Below are positions 27,691 through 37,342 of a DNA stretch of 64,000 nucleotides, one piece after another. The position numbers were made by a program, and so were the translations under genes. The notes under the pieces were generated by a model. That model was not told the origin of the DNA, made no database searches, and saw only the letters and a program-made list of their open reading frames with translations. The stretch spans positions 62,001 to 126,000 of the forward strand of contig NZ_JAAVUY010000015.1 in the NCBI RefSeq assembly GCF_018449695.1, read 5' to 3'. The stretch comes from Bradyrhizobium sp. dw_411. Its GTDB lineage: Bacteria > Pseudomonadota > Alphaproteobacteria > Rhizobiales > Xanthobacteraceae. Positions within the stretch are counted from its first letter, which is position 1. Each line of letters begins with the position of its first letter.

Positions 27691-27978
27691 TCATAAATCC
27701 TCACCCTTTGGCTTGGCGTATTGGAGCAAGAACCCGATGGCTATACCGAGTGGCCAAACGATAAAAATCGTCTTTTCCCAAATCTTATAGGCCTGATATT
27801 CCTCGGCTGTATGAGGAACGCCGCGGGTTGAGCGATAGCCGCCCTGATATTCCCCGATCGGGCCATCCGAAAACCTAGCCGCTCCGTAAATGAACACGGC
27901 CAGCATGATCGCGCTCCCGACATAGCGGCCTGCATTCCACCAAAATTTCGGAGATACCAGCATACCTTGAATATGCAT
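27691..27978 (-). CDS. Hypothetical two-helix membrane protein
   Basis: About 95 residues with two predicted membrane helices: YVGSAIMLAVFIYGAARF near the N terminus and TIFIVWPLGIAIGFLLQY near the C terminus. They are separated by a polar loop with EYQGGYRSTRGVPHTAEEYQ. The start is uncertain: a GTG at 27999 directly follows GGGAGGG, while ATGs at 27978 and 27963 are also possible. Ends in a charged KPKGEDL. No family recognised. The Trp/Tyr-rich loop suggests a membrane-interface protein. Confidence 0.55.
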   Translation of the reverse strand: MHIQGMLVSPKFWWNAGRYVGSAIMLAVFIYGAARFSDGPIGEYQGGYRSTRGVPHTAEEYQAYKIWEKTIFIVWPLGIAIGFLLQYAKPKGEDL

Positions 27979-28113
27979 CCGGAATCGGACAGTTTCCACC
28001 CCTCCCGGCTGCCATAATCAAAGCTACCCAAGAGGGTCGTGCTGGGTCAGCTCGAAAGATCGCATTGGCGAATGGGTGTGGGATTCCCAAAACGTTCTGG
28101 GAAACGACCTAAC

Positions 28114-28344
28114 TTAGCGACCGGCCGCCGTCTTCTTCCCGAACACCGGCAAGCCGCTCTTGACGGTCTTCCAGTCGAAGAAGTCATAGAGACCGGTCCA
28201 GGTGTGGACTTCGGTCTCGCAGAACACGCATTGGAAGCTGCCGGCATTTCCGGAATGCTTGTCCGGATGCTGCTCTCGCGTCGCGGTGTAATTCATCCCG
28301 CATTCGGGGCAGGAGAATTGCTCAGTTGTCCATATGCCAGCCAT
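28114..28344 (-). CDS. Small zinc-ribbon-like protein
   Basis: A 76-residue protein beginning MAGIWTTEQFSCPECGMNYT. It has two Cys pairs, CPEC at residues 12-15 and CVFC at about 38-41, spaced as in a zinc ribbon. The C terminus (HTWTGLYDFFDWKTVKSGLP) is aromatic and basic. The frame extends upstream to 28416, but the Cys-rich fold starts at the later ATG. The Cys pairs suggest one bound zinc. Function unknown; it stands alone between lolD and the 95-residue membrane protein. Confidence 0.65.
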   Translation of the reverse strand: MAGIWTTEQFSCPECGMNYTATREQHPDKHSGNAGSFQCVFCETEVHTWTGLYDFFDWKTVKSGLPVFGKKTAAGR

Positions 28345-28482
28345 GCCCGGAATATGCGCCGCGAATTGCCGGTTTTCCAGTCTGTCGAGGCCGCCACAGC
28401 CGGACCGACCGGCCAAAATGGTCTTTAAGGAAATCGCCGGTTAACGAAGTCTGGCCGATTGCGCGGGTCGGCAATCGACGGG

Positions 28483-29181
28483 CTAATCCAGCTCAACGAC
28501 CTCGCCGTCGACCAGCGACACCCGCCGGTCCATCCGGCCCGCGAGTTCCATATTGTGGGTTGCGATCAGCATCGCGACCCTGGTCGCCTTGACCAGTTGC
28601 ATCAGCGCGCCAAACACATGATCGGCCGTGTTCGGATCGAGATTGCCGGTCGGCTCGTCCGCCAGCAGCGCCCGCGGCGCGTTGGCGACCGCGCGCGCGA
28701 TCGCGACCCGCTGCTGTTCGCCGCCGGACAATTCGGCCGGGCGATGCTTGATGCGATCGCCGAGGCCGAGATAGGCTAGGATTTCGGTGGCGCGCTTGAC
28801 GGTCTCGCTGCGTTTGAGGCCGCGGATCATCTGCGGCAGCATGACATTTTCGAGCGCGGAGAATTCCGGCAATAGCCGGTGCGATTGATAGACAAAGCCG
28901 ATATCGGTGCGCCGGATCTGGGTCCGGTCGATGTCCGACAGGCCGGAGGTCGGCGTGCCCCCGACATAGACCTCGCCGTCGTCGGGGCTCTCCAGGAGGC
29001 CCGCGATATGCAGCAGGGTCGATTTGCCGGCGCCCGACGGCGCCACCAGCGCGACCGACTGCCCCGCCCATAGCGCCAGCTTGGCACCGTTGAGGATGGT
29101 CAGCGTCGTCGCCCCCTGGGTGTACTGGCGTTTTATCTCGTGAAGATAAACAACCGGTACATCTTCCGCCCCCTGCTCCAT
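28483..29181 (-). CDS. lolD: Lipoprotein-releasing ABC transporter ATP-binding protein
   Basis: A 232-residue ATPase that powers release of outer-membrane lipoproteins from the inner membrane. Walker A is APSGAGKST, the signature is LSGGEQQRVAIARA, and Walker B with D-loop is ALLADEPTGNLD. The switch His is in IATHNMEL. The family-specific RRTDIGFVYQSHRLLPEFSA supports the MacB/LolD subfamily. It is the gene directly after lolC/E (seven bases apart). The ATG at 29181 avoids overlap with lolC/E. Confidence 0.93.
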   Translation of the reverse strand: MEQGAEDVPVVYLHEIKRQYTQGATTLTILNGAKLALWAGQSVALVAPSGAGKSTLLHIAGLLESPDDGEVYVGGTPTSGLSDIDRTQIRRTDIGFVYQSHRLLPEFSALENVMLPQMIRGLKRSETVKRATEILAYLGLGDRIKHRPAELSGGEQQRVAIARAVANAPRALLADEPTGNLDPNTADHVFGALMQLVKATRVAMLIATHNMELAGRMDRRVSLVDGEVVELD

Positions 29182-29188
29182 CGTGCCC

Positions 29189-30469
29189 TCACTCGTACCG
29201 CAGCGCGTCGACAGGGTCGAGGCGAGCGGCACGCCACGATGGATACAGCGTGGCGAGGAAGGAGAGCGTCAGCGCCATGATCACGACCGCGCTGGTTTCG
29301 CCGAAATCGATCTCGGCCGGCAGCTTGGAGAGAAAATAGAGCTCCGGCGAAAATAGTTCGGTGTTGGTGAGCCAGGACAGGAACTGCCGGATCGATTCGA
29401 TATTGAGGCAGATCAGCATGCCGACCAGAAATCCGGTCAGCGTGCCGACCACACCGATCGCCGCGCCCGTAATCAGGAAGATCCGCATGATCGATCCCTG
29501 CGAGGCCCCCATGGTGCGCAGGATCGCGATATCGCTGCCCTTGTCCTTTACCAGCATGATCAGGCCGGAGACGATGTTAAGGGCTGCGACCAGCACGATC
29601 ATCGTCAGAATCAGGAACATGACGTTGCGCTCGACCTGAAGCGCATTGAAGAAGGTCGAATTGCGCTGCCGCCAGTCGACCAGGAAGACAGGCCTGCCAG
29701 CCGCCCCGGTGACGGCATTGCGGAACGCCTCGATCTTATCTGGATTGGTCGTGAACACCTCAATTGCGGTCACGTCGTTGGTGCGATTGAAGTAGTTCTG
29801 CGCCTCGGTCAGCGGCATGAACACAAAGCTTGCGTCATATTCCGACATGCCGATCTCGAACACCGCCGTCACCTTGTAGGGCTTGATGCGCGGCGTGGTG
29901 CCCATCGGGGTCACCGCGCCCTTTGGCGAAACCAGCGTGATGCTGTCGCCGGCATGCAGCGACAGCGTATCGGCGAGCCGGCGGCCGATCGCGACGCCCT
30001 GCCCTTCGTCGAAGCCCTCGAGCGTGCCTTGCTTGATGTTCTTGGCGATCGACGTGAGGTTGTTGAGGTCGTCGGAGCGGATACCGCGCACGAACACGCC
30101 CGAAGCGTTGAACGGCGAAGACGCCAGCGCCTGACCGTCGACGACAGGTGCCGCGAGCCGGATGCCCGCGACCGCATTGATGCGCTCGGCGACATCCTTC
30201 CAGTCGGTCAGCGGCGATTCCAGCGGCTGCACCAGAAGATGGCCGTTGAGGCCGAGTATCTTGTCGAGCAATTCCTTGCGGAAGCCGTTCATGACCGCCA
30301 TCACGATGATCAGCGTGGCGACGCCAAGCATGATGCCCAGGAACGAGAATCCGGCGATGACGGAGATGAACCCTTCCTTGCGACGCGCGCGCAAATAGCG
30401 TCCCGACAGCAGCCACTCGAAGGGCGCAAAAGGTTTGGTTCGAACTGTCTCGCTCATGGTTTCATCCAT
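29189..30469 (-). CDS. Lipoprotein-releasing ABC transporter membrane protein LolC/E
   Basis: A 426-residue inner-membrane permease with one N-terminal helix (FISVIAGFSFLGIMLGVATL), a periplasmic MacB-type domain at about 50-260, and three C-terminal helices (MFLILTMIVLVAALNIVSGL; AAIGVVGTLTGFLVGMLICL; FGETSAVVIMALTLSFLATL). It extracts lipoproteins and passes them to LolA. Alphaproteobacteria usually have a single such gene in place of the LolC-LolE pair, so it probably forms a homodimer. A second possible start lies at 30457. Pairs with lolD downstream. Confidence 0.92.
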   Translation of the reverse strand: MDETMSETVRTKPFAPFEWLLSGRYLRARRKEGFISVIAGFSFLGIMLGVATLIIVMAVMNGFRKELLDKILGLNGHLLVQPLESPLTDWKDVAERINAVAGIRLAAPVVDGQALASSPFNASGVFVRGIRSDDLNNLTSIAKNIKQGTLEGFDEGQGVAIGRRLADTLSLHAGDSITLVSPKGAVTPMGTTPRIKPYKVTAVFEIGMSEYDASFVFMPLTEAQNYFNRTNDVTAIEVFTTNPDKIEAFRNAVTGAAGRPVFLVDWRQRNSTFFNALQVERNVMFLILTMIVLVAALNIVSGLIMLVKDKGSDIAILRTMGASQGSIMRIFLITGAAIGVVGTLTGFLVGMLICLNIESIRQFLSWLTNTELFSPELYFLSKLPAEIDFGETSAVVIMALTLSFLATLYPSWRAARLDPVDALRYE

Positions 30470-30559
30470 AGTCCGATTTTCACACGATTCGGGCTAATTG
30501 TAGCCGTGACGGCTGATAACCGGATAACCGCGGTGGATAATTCTCCGCTCGAAGACGCA

Positions 30560-31876
30560 CTAGGTCAGCCGTGCCACGACTTCAGCCGGGCTTAGATTCT
30601 CGCGCGAGCCGTCGCTGCGGCGTTTGACCTCGAGCTTGCCTTCGGCGAGGCCCTTGGGGCCGACCAGTATCTGCCAGGGAATACCGATCAGGTCGGCGGC
30701 TGCGAATTTGGCGCCGGCGCGCTGGTCGGTGTCGTCGTAAAGCACATCGACGCCCTTCGCCGTGAGCTCGCGATAAAGCTGCTCGCAGGCCGCATCGGTA
30801 TCCGCAGAACCCTGCTTCAGGTTCAGGATCGCCGCCTTGAACGGCGCGACCGCTTCCGGCCATTTGATACCGGCATCGTCATGGCAGGCTTCGATGATGG
30901 CCCCGACCAGACGCGACACGCCGACCCCGTAGGAGCCGCCATGGATCGCTACCTCGGCGCCATCGGCGCCGGCGACCAGCGCTTTCATCGTGTCCGAATA
31001 TTTGGTGCCGAAATAGAAGATCTGGCCGACTTCGATGCCCCTGGTGTGCACCTTCTTCTCGGCCGGCACTTCGCGGTCGAAGCGCGCGGCGTCATGGACA
31101 TCCTCGGTCGCGGCATAGACCGAGGTCCATTGCGCGATGATGGGCGAAAGGTCGCCCTCATAATCGACCTCTTCGCCGGGCACCGGCAGATTCAGCACGT
31201 CGCTGTCGCAATACACGGCGGACTCGCCGGTTTCCGCCAGCACGATGAATTCGTGGCTGAGGTCGCCGCCGATCGGACCGGTTTCGGCGCGCATCGGGAT
31301 TGCTTTCAACCCCATCCGCGCGAAGGTCCGCAAATAAGCGACGAACATCCGGTTATAGGATCGCCGCGCCGCGGCCTCGTCGATGTCGAAGGAATAGGCA
31401 TCCTTCATCAGGAATTCGCGCCCGCGCATGACGCCGAACCGCGGCCGCTGCTCGTCACGGAACTTCCACTGGATATGGTAGAGATTGAGCGGCAGGCTCT
31501 TGTAGGATTTCACGTAGGAGCGAAAGATCTCGGTGATCATTTCCTCGTTGGTCGGCCCGTAAAGCAACTCGCGCTTGTGGCGATCGGTGATGCGCAGCAT
31601 TTCCGGGCCATAGGCATCGTAACGGCCGCTTTCGCGCCACAGATCCGCCAGTTGCAGCGTCGGCATCAACAGCTCGATCGCGCCGGCGCGATTTTGCTCC
31701 TCGCGCACGATCTGCTCGATTTTCTTGAGTACCCGCAGACCGAGCGGCAGCCAGGCATAGATGCCAGCCGCTTCCTGCCGCATCATGCCCGCGCGCAGCA
31801 TCAGGCGATGCGAGACGATCTCGGCCTCTTTCGGATTCTCTTTAAGGATGGGCAGAAAGAACCGCGACAATCTCAT
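30560..31876 (-). CDS. proS: Prolyl-tRNA synthetase
   Basis: A class II synthetase of 438 residues that charges tRNA-Pro. Motif 2 is visible in YHIQWKFRDEQRPRFGVMRG. Motif 3 is HGGSYGVGVSRLVGAIIEA. The C-terminal anticodon-binding domain holds KGVDVLYDDTDQRAGAKFA. It lacks the insertion (editing) domain of the long bacterial form, as is usual in alphaproteobacteria. The ATG at 31876 (MRLSRFFLPILKENP) is the family start. It precedes lolC/E by 90 bases on the same strand; the order proS-lolC/E-lolD is common in Rhizobiales. Confidence 0.95.
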   Translation of the reverse strand: MRLSRFFLPILKENPKEAEIVSHRLMLRAGMMRQEAAGIYAWLPLGLRVLKKIEQIVREEQNRAGAIELLMPTLQLADLWRESGRYDAYGPEMLRITDRHKRELLYGPTNEEMITEIFRSYVKSYKSLPLNLYHIQWKFRDEQRPRFGVMRGREFLMKDAYSFDIDEAAARRSYNRMFVAYLRTFARMGLKAIPMRAETGPIGGDLSHEFIVLAETGESAVYCDSDVLNLPVPGEEVDYEGDLSPIIAQWTSVYAATEDVHDAARFDREVPAEKKVHTRGIEVGQIFYFGTKYSDTMKALVAGADGAEVAIHGGSYGVGVSRLVGAIIEACHDDAGIKWPEAVAPFKAAILNLKQGSADTDAACEQLYRELTAKGVDVLYDDTDQRAGAKFAAADLIGIPWQILVGPKGLAEGKLEVKRRSDGSRENLSPAEVVARLT

Positions 31877-32066
31877 GGGATTTCTCAAAGAATCGGTGAA
31901 GCGTTCGAAGCAAGCAGTGAAACCGGATCGGGTGCCAAAACACAAGGGCGGCGCCCGGCGAAAAGACCGCCAAAAAAGCCGCTAAGATTGCGGATTTCCT
32001 GTTGTTTTGCTGAAAACCTTGAGCGTGAGATTAAGGCGCGAAAGCGTCGCAAACCGCACAGTTGCG

Positions 32067-32085
32067 AAAAATAACCCTCCGGGTT
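32067..32085 (-). terminator. Possible terminator of the copper operon
   Basis: Read leftward right at the pcuE stop: AACCC, three-base loop, GGGTT, then A and five T. The stem is only five pairs, so termination strength is uncertain. It is the only terminator-like structure between the copper genes and proS. Confidence 0.4.
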
Positions 32086-33665
32086 CAGCGCCCCGGCACG
32101 TCCAGATCGTCTTCCAAGCTGATCTTCTTGAAATCCGTGATCAGAGCATCGATGCGCATGTGCCAACGGCCGGCATAGGGCAGCGGCACATCCAAGACGT
32201 GCCAATAGCCGTCGGCGCCAAGCACGGCCTTGCGCTCCAGCGCTTCGATGCCGCGCTCCGGCAGGCTCAGAAACAGCGTGGTCTCCTTGGCCTCCAGCGG
32301 ACTGGCGTCGCCATTCATCAACTGCAGCACAAAGCTGTCGGTGCCGACCGTGCCGGGCGACACCAGCACCTGAAACATCGCGGTCTCGGTGTGGATATGG
32401 ACCGCCAGCGGTGTCGCGATGGCCGTAACCAGCGCGCGCGGCGGCGGCGTGAAGCGCCAGCCGGCGACCACCGCCAGAATGGCTACTGCCACCACGCATT
32501 CGGCCATGATCGATCGGACCAATGGACTGATATTCGAGGGATCAAGCGCGAGTGCCGGCGTCAGGTAAAACCGATTCAGCGCCGCAAGGCCCAGCAGCAC
32601 CAAGACCAACGCCAGCTTGATCAACAGGATCAGCCCGTATCGGGTCTCGATCAGCGCGCGAAAACTTTCCAACTGCACGATTGCGAGGACAAGCCCGGTC
32701 AACACCAGAACTCCCACCACCGGCACGGCCATGCGCGAAAAGCGATTGAGGATAGCGAGCAACGACGCTTTTGGTCTTCGCGCCATCGCCACCAGAGGCG
32801 CGAGTGCGCCGATCCAGAAGGCCACGCCAATTCCGTGCAGAAACACCATGGGCCGGCTCAGCCATTGCGGCGGCGCCGTACTGGCGTGTCCGCTGGTGGC
32901 CAGCGCAAGACCGACGCCCACAATCGCCAGCGCCGATAGCGCGCGAGCGGCGCTGGCGGGGATGTCTCGCCGGGCAATCGCGGCGACGATCATCGCCGCT
33001 ATCGCGATCATCAGGGATGAGAACAGGCTGGTCGCCGCCGCGGCTTTCCACGGCGCCGATGTCACGATGCCAGTCGACGGCAGATCCAACAGGTCGAGGC
33101 CTTGCAACCCCAGCGCTGCAACGGCACTGACAAGCCCCACCACCAGAGCCGTGCCGATCATGCTCGCGCCTGCATCTCTCCGCGCCAGCCACACGCCGAA
33201 GAATACGCCGCCAACACCCACGAACAGCCCGAGGTAAACGCCGATCCGCGCCAGCCAGATCAGCGGCGCGAGCCCGAAACTGCCGTCGGTTTGGGCCACA
33301 ACGTTCGCCGCCGGCATGCCGAGCGAAAATGTCAGCGATCCCCCGACCGGATGTCCATCCGCGGAGAATACGCGGTAGCTGATGAACTGGGCGCCGCGCG
33401 CGAGGTTGTCCGGCAGCGTGATTTCAATGGTGTCGTCGTGTGCGCTGACAACAGCGTCATCGCGCACCCTGCCCTCGCCGTCGATCAATTTGATGGCCGC
33501 CGGCCTCACCGATTCATTGAAGCGCAATCGCACTGACTTCGGCGATTGCGCCATCATGCTGCCGTCGCCGGGCTCGGTCGAAATCAGCGACGCGTGCGCG
33601 GATGCCTCCGTCGTGGCGCATAGAACCGACAACAGCACAGCCAGGCAGGCGAGAAGGCGCATCAT
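32085..33665 (-). CDS. pcuE: CopC-CopD fusion copper-handling protein
   Basis: A 526-residue envelope protein. A signal peptide ends at SAHA. A CopC domain follows (residues 24-125), with the N-terminal HASLISTEPGDGSMM that supplies the copper-binding amino terminus and His, and FSADGHPVGGSLTFSLG. A CopD-type membrane region of about eight helices spans 135-400 (KASLLAILNRFSRMAVPVVG; LILLIKLALVLVLLGLAALN). A C-terminal soluble domain (about 410-526) with YAGRWHMRIDALITDF resembles the YtkA-like tail of such fusions. Last gene of the copper locus. The name pcuE follows Bradyrhizobium pcuABCDE from memory; copper import into the cytoplasm or periplasmic buffering is inferred. Confidence 0.85.
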   Translation of the reverse strand: MMRLLACLAVLLSVLCATTEASAHASLISTEPGDGSMMAQSPKSVRLRFNESVRPAAIKLIDGEGRVRDDAVVSAHDDTIEITLPDNLARGAQFISYRVFSADGHPVGGSLTFSLGMPAANVVAQTDGSFGLAPLIWLARIGVYLGLFVGVGGVFFGVWLARRDAGASMIGTALVVGLVSAVAALGLQGLDLLDLPSTGIVTSAPWKAAAATSLFSSLMIAIAAMIVAAIARRDIPASAARALSALAIVGVGLALATSGHASTAPPQWLSRPMVFLHGIGVAFWIGALAPLVAMARRPKASLLAILNRFSRMAVPVVGVLVLTGLVLAIVQLESFRALIETRYGLILLIKLALVLVLLGLAALNRFYLTPALALDPSNISPLVRSIMAECVVAVAILAVVAGWRFTPPPRALVTAIATPLAVHIHTETAMFQVLVSPGTVGTDSFVLQLMNGDASPLEAKETTLFLSLPERGIEALERKAVLGADGYWHVLDVPLPYAGRWHMRIDALITDFKKISLEDDLDVPGR

Positions 33666-33675
33666 CCAGGCCGGT

Positions 33676-34206
33676 TCAGGGCTTCGGCATCAATTTGACG
33701 CCGGGCGCCGGCCATTTGCTCTCCGTGTGCGCAGCGTGGTCGCCTGCCGGGATCTCGATCCAGCGACTGACCCCCTGCTCGCATTCCTGCACGGTCGGGA
33801 AATACAGCACCGTGTCCGGCTTGAGAACGCCGGTCAGGAAGGTGCTGACGACAAATTCATCGTAGTAGTCGTCGGCCAGCTTGCCGCCGCTCCACACCAC
33901 TTCCTTGACGCCCTCCGAAAACTTGGTGCCATGAAAATCATACTCGGCGGCATATTTGCCCTTGATGACCTCGACATTCCAGCCGGCCTTCGGCATCGGC
34001 TTCACCGCGATTACGCCTTCGGGAATCTGAACGCGGATTTTGGTGGTGGCCGAACCGGCGCAGCCATGCGGCACTGCGAATACGGCCTTGTATCCAGTAC
34101 CGATGGTGGCCTGATGGTTTTCGAGCGTGACATGGGCGCTGGCCGACGACGCCATGAGCGTAGCGACGGCGGCGCAACATAACGAATAGCGGGTGTTCGA
34201 CATCAT
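33676..34206 (-). CDS. pcuD: Periplasmic DUF1775/YcnI-like copper protein
   Basis: A protein of about 176 residues with a signal peptide ending in SSASAHVTLE. After cleavage the mature protein starts with His, as in YcnI copper-binding domains (DUF1775), where His1 and an acidic residue bind Cu(II). Family blocks: GTGYKAVFAVPHGCAGSATT, IPEGVIAVKPMPKAGW and the C-terminal WPAPGVKLMPKP. A GTG at 34215 overlaps the pcuC stop as GTGA and could be the real start; ATGs at 34206 and 34203 are alternatives. Acts in the periplasm, probably with PcuC and PcuE. Confidence 0.85.
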   Translation of the reverse strand: MMSNTRYSLCCAAVATLMASSASAHVTLENHQATIGTGYKAVFAVPHGCAGSATTKIRVQIPEGVIAVKPMPKAGWNVEVIKGKYAAEYDFHGTKFSEGVKEVVWSGGKLADDYYDEFVVSTFLTGVLKPDTVLYFPTVQECEQGVSRWIEIPAGDHAAHTESKWPAPGVKLMPKP

Positions 34207-34211
34207 CGCTC

Positions 34212-34739
34212 TCACATTTTCATTCCGGGCATGTTCTTCATATCCGTCTGGCCGTCAGTGTTACCTGCACCTGCGGGGCCCTGCGCACCGATGCCCTCGA
34301 CATCGAGCGAGAGCGTCACCTTGCCCGCTTTTTCAAACTCAAGGATGACCGGCACCTTGTCGCCTTGCTTGAGCGGGTTCTTGAGATCGAACATCATCAG
34401 ATGAAATCCGCCCGGCGCGAGCTTGACGGTCTTGCCGGGCTCGATGGTGAGACCATTGTCGACCGGGCGCATCGTCATCACGCCGTTCTTCATCGCCATC
34501 TCATGGACCTCGATCTTGCCCGCGACGTCGCCGGAGGCATGGATCAGCCGGTCAGGTGCCGAGCCCTTGTTCTCGACAGTAAGATATCCGCCGCCGATCT
34601 TGGCGCCGCCCGGCGTGGCTCGGCTCCAGCCCTGCGAGATCACGAGATCGCCGGCCTTGATTTCCTCAGCGCTCGCAGGTGCTGCGAACGGGGCAACGAG
34701 AAGAGCGATGACCAAAAACCTTTGTATGATTTGCTTCAT
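34212..34739 (-). CDS. pcuC: Periplasmic copper chaperone PCu(A)C
   Basis: A 175-residue exported copper chaperone (signal peptide MKQIIQRFLVIALLVAPFAA, cleavage after ASA). The PCu(A)C domain has the His/Met copper site: HEMAMKNGVMTMRPV and FHLMMFDLKNPL, an H-M-M-H-M arrangement. The C-terminal tail is rich in Met and Lys (MKNMPGMKM), a likely second metal-binding element. The family delivers Cu(I) to the CuA or CuB site of terminal oxidases. The Bradyrhizobium homologue is, as I recall, a copper-starvation-induced factor for cytochrome oxidase assembly. Fourth base overlap with pcuD suggests coupled translation. Confidence 0.9.
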   Translation of the reverse strand: MKQIIQRFLVIALLVAPFAAPASAEEIKAGDLVISQGWSRATPGGAKIGGGYLTVENKGSAPDRLIHASGDVAGKIEVHEMAMKNGVMTMRPVDNGLTIEPGKTVKLAPGGFHLMMFDLKNPLKQGDKVPVILEFEKAGKVTLSLDVEGIGAQGPAGAGNTDGQTDMKNMPGMKM

Positions 34740-34780
34740 GATATTTTCCTTTGTGCCGGCTTCCTGTTTTTCATCCTGTC

Positions 34781-37249
34781 TCAGAGCGCGTATTTCGCGG
34801 CGAGAACGAAAGTCCGGCCGGGAAACGGATGGAACAGGAAGTATTGCTCGTTGAAGATATTATCGATCCCGAAATCGAACGAGAAATTCGGGGTCGCGTT
34901 GTAGTGGATTTTCATATCCACCACGAGGAAGGGATCGAAGGCCTGATAGACGTGTTGCGTGGTGTCGGTGTTATCAAGGGTCGCATATTGCTTGCCGGTG
35001 TAGCGCGCCGCCACCGTATAGGCCCAACTCTCATTCGGCCGATAGGTCACGCCAAGCGTGGATCGCCACTCCGGAACGTTGGGTACCTGCTTGCCGACCG
35101 CCGTGGTGCCGCCGATGGTGCTGACAAACGTCGGATCGCTCAGAATCCGCGAATCCACATAGGTTACGCTGCCGAACAGTTTCAAACCATTAATACCGAC
35201 ATTGTCCTTTTCGCCCGACAGTTCGACGCCCTGCAGACGGATCGCCTGTACGTTGCCGATCGTCGTGGTGGGCGTCTGACCGCCCGTCGAATTGGTCACA
35301 TTGGTGGTTTGCGAAATGATCGCGTTGTTGACCCGCTCCTCGAACAGCGTCAGCCTGATACGGCCGTCATTCCATTTACGCTCGATATTCACCTCGCCGT
35401 TGATGTCCTGCTCCGGCGTCAGGTTCGGATTGGCGAAGGTCGCAACGCCGGCCACCGTGATGTTTTGATAAAGTTCGGTCACGGTCGGATAACGATAGGC
35501 TTCGCCGAAATTGGTGGTGATGTTCCACTCCTTGTTCGGATCGTAGGACAAGGACGCCTTCGGCGAGAAGTTCGTCGAGCTGATGCCGGGTTGATTCAGC
35601 GCTGCGGTCGAGGTGATCGCTCCCGTAGTGGCATTCGTCGTCGTATTGACGTTAAAGCCGTTTGAAGCCTGCCAGGTCTCCAGCCGACCGCCGAGCGTCA
35701 GTTTCAGGTTGGGCTGGATCTTCCAGGCATCCTGCACCCAGGCGGCGCCGGTTCGGGTTTCGCCGACGCTGTCCGAATAGAGCTGGCCGGTACCGGTGGT
35801 GGATGTGGTGGTCCAGACCGTTGAGGCAAAAATCGGATTCTGCAATTCATAGCGGTCGCCATGAAAACCGAAGCTGATTTCCTGCGGACCATCATATCCG
35901 AACGGACGCCAGATGCCTTTGGCGTCAGCATTCTGCCAGTTGGTGCCATCGTTGCGGGTGATCTTTCCGTTCAGCGAATAGCCGGCGCCGGTGGGAGCGA
36001 CGGTGAACGGATTGAGCATGATATCCTGCAGATAATTATAACTCGACGCGGATAGATCAAAATCATACACGCCTTTGGTATCGCTCTTGAGCGACACGGC
36101 GTTGCTCATATGGGTTTGATCCCAGGTATACTTATTGCTCGCGAACCCGCTTTGGCCACCAAACGTCGGCTGGCCGGTGAGCGTCGAAGTCAGATAGGTC
36201 TGCGGATTGGATGTCTGAATATTGTTCCAGATTCCAAACGAGTATGTCGCCTGCACCAGCGGCGTGACGTCGTAAGCCACCCGGAAATTGCCAGAAGTCT
36301 GTTCCGAATGCGCCAGCGTACCTGTGCCGATTACGTTTGCGACCCCGCCCGTTCTGCTCTGGGCCGCGATAGTCCCGCTCGTGTTCGCGGGACCAACGCC
36401 AAGAACGGTGCCAAAGGTCGTATAGGTCAGAGGTTGCTGATAGCTGTTCAGATAGTTGGCGCTGACCAAAAAGGATACCGGACCCTTGCGGTCACCCGCC
36501 GCGGTGCTGGTCTGGCTGGTCACATAGGTGTCTTTAGTGCCGTATTGATTCCACGGCATCACCGACACCGTTTCCTTCACGACCGCGAAGGGCTTGTCCG
36601 GCATCTTCGAGGTAATGAGCAGCACGCCACCGATGGAGTTGCCGGGATAGGCGGCCGCGTACGGCCCGTTGAGAAAATCGACGCGCCCGATCGATTCCGG
36701 AGAGATCAGATTCCAGTGTGGCGAGGCGCCGGAATTATTGTTGCCGATCAGCGCCGAGATCAGCAGGTCGTCGAAATAGATCAGCGTCCGCGCGCTTGAG
36801 CTGAGGCCCCAGCTTCGCGTCGCGAGCACCGCCTGGTTGTCGCCGTCATTACGTTTACGAACGAACAGGCTCGGCATGTATTTAACGGCATCCTCCGGAT
36901 CCCTGAGATTGATGGTCTCATCGATCTGTTTGGAGGTGATGCTGAAGGATTCCTGCGGAAGCTGATATCGCTGCTTGATCGGCGGCGTACCCAGCGCTGC
37001 ATTCGCGTCACTGTCATTCGGCGCAACCGGTGGCTTGCCCGTCACGATTACAACGGGCTTCTTGCGCCGCGACGCCGTGGCCGTCCGCTGGGCCGGCTTC
37101 CTGGCCGGTCGAAATGCCTGACGTTGCGTCGGCGCTTCGACGGTCACAGGAGGCAACTCGGTCTGGGCGCTGGCCATCGAAGGAATTGCGGAAAGCGCGC
37201 TGCAAAGGACCAGCGTGCTCGCGCAACCCGAGGCGCGATAACGAAACAT
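34781..37249 (-). CDS. pcuB: TonB-dependent outer membrane receptor, probably for copper
   Basis: An 822-residue outer-membrane receptor. A signal peptide ends in SMASAQ. LPPVTVEAP at about residue 32 is a TonB-box-like segment. A basic linker (PARKPAQRTATASRRKKPVV) comes before the plug (about 90-240; IYFDDLLISALIGNN; NGPYAAAYPGNSIGGVLLIT). The 22-strand barrel ends in RTFVLAAKYAL. Downstream pcuC, pcuD and pcuE point to copper, or a copper chelate, as substrate; iron is the main alternative. Intergenic spacing of 93 bases after pcuA. Confidence 0.85.
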   Translation of the reverse strand: MFRYRASGCASTLVLCSALSAIPSMASAQTELPPVTVEAPTQRQAFRPARKPAQRTATASRRKKPVVIVTGKPPVAPNDSDANAALGTPPIKQRYQLPQESFSITSKQIDETINLRDPEDAVKYMPSLFVRKRNDGDNQAVLATRSWGLSSSARTLIYFDDLLISALIGNNNSGASPHWNLISPESIGRVDFLNGPYAAAYPGNSIGGVLLITSKMPDKPFAVVKETVSVMPWNQYGTKDTYVTSQTSTAAGDRKGPVSFLVSANYLNSYQQPLTYTTFGTVLGVGPANTSGTIAAQSRTGGVANVIGTGTLAHSEQTSGNFRVAYDVTPLVQATYSFGIWNNIQTSNPQTYLTSTLTGQPTFGGQSGFASNKYTWDQTHMSNAVSLKSDTKGVYDFDLSASSYNYLQDIMLNPFTVAPTGAGYSLNGKITRNDGTNWQNADAKGIWRPFGYDGPQEISFGFHGDRYELQNPIFASTVWTTTSTTGTGQLYSDSVGETRTGAAWVQDAWKIQPNLKLTLGGRLETWQASNGFNVNTTTNATTGAITSTAALNQPGISSTNFSPKASLSYDPNKEWNITTNFGEAYRYPTVTELYQNITVAGVATFANPNLTPEQDINGEVNIERKWNDGRIRLTLFEERVNNAIISQTTNVTNSTGGQTPTTTIGNVQAIRLQGVELSGEKDNVGINGLKLFGSVTYVDSRILSDPTFVSTIGGTTAVGKQVPNVPEWRSTLGVTYRPNESWAYTVAARYTGKQYATLDNTDTTQHVYQAFDPFLVVDMKIHYNATPNFSFDFGIDNIFNEQYFLFHPFPGRTFVLAAKYAL

Positions 37250-37342
37250 GGAAAAATCCTGACGCCGGCACTTTGGCCAGCTTATTGAACTGCACCAACC
37301 GGCACGCCCGCAGCGGCGCCGATCGTTCGGATGTTCGCTAGG